Shown: positions 61,076-64,000 of the stretch, in pieces
Layout: each line of letters begins with the position of its first letter
How positions within the stretch are numbered: position 1 is the first letter of the stretch
Source: Pseudomonas sp. MM211
GTDB lineage: Bacteria > Pseudomonadota > Gammaproteobacteria > Pseudomonadales > Pseudomonadaceae
Direction: 5' to 3'
DNA length: 64,000 nt
NCBI RefSeq assembly: GCF_020386635.1
Contig: NZ_CP081942.1
Coordinates: 558,001-622,000, forward strand
Program-made: the position numbers and the translations under genes
The notes under the pieces: generated by a model
What the model was told of the DNA's origin: nothing
Database searches by the model: none
The model's input: only the letters and a program-made list of their open reading frames with translations

Positions 61076-63724
61076 ATGCAAGACCTCGATCCAATCGAAA
61101 CCCAGGAATGGCTGGACGCACTGGAATCCGTCCTCGACAAGGAAGGCGAAGACCGTGCCCACTATCTGATGACGCGTCTGGGTGAGTTGGCCACTCGTAG
61201 CGGCACACAGTTGCCCTATTCGATTACCACACCCTATCGCAACACCATCCCGGTAACCCGCGAAGCGCGTATGCCGGGCGACCTGTTCATGGAACGCCGC
61301 ATCCGCTCGATCGTTCGCTGGAACGCTCTGGCCATGGTCATGCGCGCCAACATGCAGGATCCGGATCTGGGTGGTCACATCTCCACCTTCGCCTCCAGTG
61401 CGACCCTCTACGACATCGGCTTCAACTATTTCTTCCAGGCTCCGACCGAAGAGCACGGCGGCGACCTGATCTACTATCAGGGCCACGCCTCTCCGGGCAT
61501 CTACGCACGCGCCTTCCTGGAAGGCCGCCTGAGCGAAGAGCAGATGCTCAAGTTCCGTCAGGAAGTGGACGGTGGCGGTCTGTCGTCGTACCCGCACCCG
61601 CACCTGATGCCGGACTTCTGGCAGTTCCCGACCGTATCCATGGGCCTGGGCCCAATCACCGCGATCTACCAGGCACGCTTCATGAAGTACCTGGAAAACC
61701 GCGGCCTCATCCCGGCCGGCAAGCAGAAAGTCTGGTGCTTCATCGGTGACGGTGAGACCGACGAGCCGGAAACCCTGGGCGCCATCTCCCTGGCCGGCCG
61801 CGAGAACCTCGACAACCTGATCTTCGTCATCAACTGCAACCTGCAGCGCCTCGACGGCCCGGTTCGCGGTAACAGCAAGATCATCCAGGAGCTCGAAGGC
61901 GTGTTCCGCGGCGCCAACTGGAACGTCAACAAGGTCATCTGGGGCCGCATGTGGGATCCGCTGTTCGCTCAGGACGAAGACGGCCGCATGCAGCGCCGTA
62001 TGGATCAGGCGATCGACGGCGAGTACCAGAACTACAAGGCCAAAGACGGCGCCTACGTGCGCAAGCATTTCTTCGGGCACGACCCAGAGCTGCTCAAACG
62101 TGTCGAGAAACTGTCGGACGAGGAAATCTTCAACCTCAACCGCGGTGGCCACGATCCGTACAAGGTCTATGCGGCTTACCACCAGGCGGTCAACCACAAG
62201 GGTCAGCCGACCGTCATCCTGGCCAAGACCATCAAGGGTTATGGCACCGGTGCCGGCGAAGCCAAGAACACCGCGCACAACACCAAGAAAGTCGATATCG
62301 AGTCGCTGAAGAAATTCCGCGATCGCTTCGATATCCCGCTGAACGACTCGCAGCTGGAAGAACTGCCGTTCTACCGCCCAGCCGAAGACAGCGCGGAAAT
62401 GAAATACCTGCGCAAGTGCCGCGAAAAGCTTGGTGGCCACCTGCCGCAGCGTAACCGCGGCAACATCAGCATCCCGACGCCGCCGCTGGAAACCCTCAAG
62501 GCCGTTCTGGATGGCTCGGGCGACCGCGAAATCTCCACCACCATGGCCTTCGGTCGCATCCTCGCGTCGCTGGTCAAGGACAAGGAGCTGGGTAGCCGCA
62601 TCGTGCCGATCCTCGCTGACGAGGCCCGTACTTTCGGTATGGAAGGCATGTTCCGCCAGCTGGGTATCTACTCGCCTGTCGGCCAGTTGTACGAGCCGGT
62701 CGACCGCGATCAGGTGATGTACTACCGCGAAGAGAAGGACGGCCAGATCCTCCAGGAAGGTCTCAACGAGGCCGGTGCGTTCTCCTCCTTCATCGCTGCT
62801 GGTACCGCCTACAGCAACTACAACACGCCGATGCTGCCGGTTTACATCTTCTATTCGATGTTCGGCTTCCAGCGTATCGGCGACCTGGCCTGGGCTGCCG
62901 GCGACGGCCAGACCCGCGGCTTCCTGCTGGGCGGCACTTCCGGCCGTACCACGCTGAACGGCGAAGGCCTGCAGCACGAGGACGGCCACAGCCACATCCT
63001 CGCCAGCACCATCCCCAACGTGCGCAGCTATGACCCTACCTACGCTTACGAGCTGGCGGTGATCATGCGCGAAGGCACGCACCGGATGATGACCCTGCAG
63101 GAAAACGTTTATTACTACATCACCGTGATGAACGAGAACTACCAGCAGCCGGCCATGCCCGAAGGTGTCGAAGAAGGCATCATCAAAGGCATGTACCTGC
63201 TCGAAGAGGACAAGAAGGAAGCCGCCCACCACGTGCAACTGCTGGGCTGCGGCACCATCCTCAACGAAGTTCGCGAAGCGGCGAAGATCCTGCGCAACGA
63301 CTACAACATCGGCGCCGATGTGTGGAGCGTTACCAGCTTCAACGAACTGCGTCGCAATGGCCTGGCCGTGGAGCGCAGCAACCGCCTGCACCCGGAACAG
63401 GAACCCAAGAAGAGCTATATCGAGCAGTGCCTGAGCGGCCGTCAGGGCCCGGTCATTGCCAGCACCGACTACATGAAGCTGTTCGCCGAACAGGTTCGTC
63501 AGTGGGTTCCGGTCAAGGAATACAAGGTTCTGGGCACCGACGGTTACGGCCGCAGCGACAGCCGCCGCAAACTGCGTGACTTCTTCGAAGTGGATCGCCG
63601 TTGGGTCGTTCTGGCTGCGCTCGAAGCGCTGGCCGATCGTGGTCAGATCGAACGCAAGGCCGTGGCTGAAGCCATCGTCAAGTTCGGTATCGACCCCGAA
63701 AAACGCAACCCACTGGACTGCTGA
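61076..63724 (+). CDS. aceE: Pyruvate dehydrogenase E1 component AceE
   Basis: Thiamine-pyrophosphate enzyme that decarboxylates pyruvate and acetylates the lipoyl domains of AceF. 882 residues, homodimeric type. TPP/Mg motif [20 protein letters not shown], catalytic-region blocks [17 protein letters not shown] and [19 protein letters not shown], and the late [23 protein letters not shown] at 61076 with GGAG six bases upstream. Followed 11 bp later by aceF. Confidence 0.97.
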   Translation: MQDLDPIETQEWLDALESVLDKEGEDRAHYLMTRLGELATRSGTQLPYSITTPYRNTIPVTREARMPGDLFMERRIRSIVRWNALAMVMRANMQDPDLGGHISTFASSATLYDIGFNYFFQAPTEEHGGDLIYYQGHASPGIYARAFLEGRLSEEQMLKFRQEVDGGGLSSYPHPHLMPDFWQFPTVSMGLGPITAIYQARFMKYLENRGLIPAGKQKVWCFIGDGETDEPETLGAISLAGRENLDNLIFVINCNLQRLDGPVRGNSKIIQELEGVFRGANWNVNKVIWGRMWDPLFAQDEDGRMQRRMDQAIDGEYQNYKAKDGAYVRKHFFGHDPELLKRVEKLSDEEIFNLNRGGHDPYKVYAAYHQAVNHKGQPTVILAKTIKGYGTGAGEAKNTAHNTKKVDIESLKKFRDRFDIPLNDSQLEELPFYRPAEDSAEMKYLRKCREKLGGHLPQRNRGNISIPTPPLETLKAVLDGSGDREISTTMAFGRILASLVKDKELGSRIVPILADEARTFGMEGMFRQLGIYSPVGQLYEPVDRDQVMYYREEKDGQILQEGLNEAGAFSSFIAAGTAYSNYNTPMLPVYIFYSMFGFQRIGDLAWAAGDGQTRGFLLGGTSGRTTLNGEGLQHEDGHSHILASTIPNVRSYDPTYAYELAVIMREGTHRMMTLQENVYYYITVMNENYQQPAMPEGVEEGIIKGMYLLEEDKKEAAHHVQLLGCGTILNEVREAAKILRNDYNIGADVWSVTSFNELRRNGLAVERSNRLHPEQEPKKSYIEQCLSGRQGPVIASTDYMKLFAEQVRQWVPVKEYKVLGTDGYGRSDSRRKLRDFFEVDRRWVVLAALEALADRGQIERKAVAEAIVKFGIDPEKRNPLDC

Positions 63725-63735
63725 GGAGACGCATT

Positions 63736-64000
63736 GTGAGTGAATTGATTCGCGTACCCGACATCGGCGGTGGTGAGGGTGAAGTTATCGAGTTGTTCGT
63801 CAAGGTTGGCGACCGCATCGAGGCCGACCAAAGCCTGCTGACCCTCGAGTCGGACAAGGCCAGCATGGAGATCCCGGCCCCCAAGGCCGGCGTCGTCAAG
63901 AGCCTGAAAGTGAAGCTGGGCGATAACCTGAAAGAAGGCGACGAGCTGCTCGAACTGGACGTGGAAGGCGATGCCGAAGCCGCCCCGGCCGAGCAAGAGC
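63736..64000 (+). CDS. aceF: Dihydrolipoyllysine acetyltransferase AceF (E2), start only
   Basis: Only the first 88 codons are in the window; the gene runs off the right edge. They encode the first lipoyl domain ([20 protein letters not shown]), with the lipoylated lysine at K41 in ESDKASMEI, then the start of an Ala/Pro/Glu linker. GTG start at 63736 with GAGGAG eight bases upstream, in an operon with aceE. Confidence 0.95.
   Translation, partial: MSELIRVPDIGGGEGEVIELFVKVGDRIEADQSLLTLESDKASMEIPAPKAGVVKSLKVKLGDNLKEGDELLELDVEGDAEAAPAEQE

Noticed and set aside
61013..63391. 792-codon open frame on the minus strand, opposite aceE
   Set aside because: It mirrors aceE codon usage, has no Shine-Dalgarno or recognisable domain, and aceE is unmistakable.

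Overview
The window is chromosomal DNA of a Pseudomonas species (high GC, gammaproteobacterial genes). The order parC - aspartic protease - phytase-like protein - parE - yqiA - cpdA - DUF1249 - nudF - DUF3298 lipoprotein - thiC - tolC, then waaA - LysR - SMR pump - FAD oxidoreductase - aldo/keto reductase - hldE, then the LPS-core locus ending in waaP-waaG-waaC-waaF, glnE and aceEF, follows from memory the P. aeruginosa PA4964-PA5016 stretch. Differences include no ilvE between waaF and glnE, and hldE and msbA separated by about 9 kb of LPS genes. No tRNA, rRNA, CRISPR array, transposase or phage gene was seen.

Layout. 1-8.4 kb: a REC-REC-GGDEF diguanylate cyclase, a periplasmic solute-binding protein, an HI0933-type flavoprotein, a serine module (sstT, sdaA and a divergent LysR regulator) and a PqiC-like lipoprotein. 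8.5-21.6 kb: the topoisomerase IV operon, a short housekeeping operon (nudF, DUF1249, cpdA, yqiA), thiC behind a TPP riboswitch, and a TolC-type outer-membrane channel. 21.6-22.0 kb: a gene-free stretch of palindromic repeats. 22.0-29.4 kb: waaA, a LysR/EmrE-type divergent pair with a clear array of operator-like dyads, two redox enzymes, a conserved hypothetical and hldE.

29.4-57.8 kb is a large lipopolysaccharide core locus. It holds hldE (ADP-heptose supply), waaC/waaF/waaG (inner core), an unusually large set of core kinases (waaP, wapP, a two-domain kinase and three more, two of which lack the usual catalytic Asp), a carbamoyltransferase, a predicted pyruvyl transferase, about nine further glycosyltransferases of the GT2, GT4, GT9, CgeB-like and GT-B types, msbA (lipid A-core flippase), waaL (O-antigen ligase), mig-14 and the PIG-L deacetylase dnpA. 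The 34-48 kb part looks strain-specific. 57.8-64 kb: glnE, then divergent aceE and the start of aceF, with a palindromic operator candidate between them.

Four genes carry single-base frameshifts that split otherwise intact conserved proteins: the phytase-like gene, the FAD oxidoreductase, waaL and a GT2 glycosyltransferase. Three are apparent 1-nt losses and one an apparent 1-nt gain. They may be real lesions (a waaL lesion would give rough LPS) or consensus errors; the sequence alone cannot decide.
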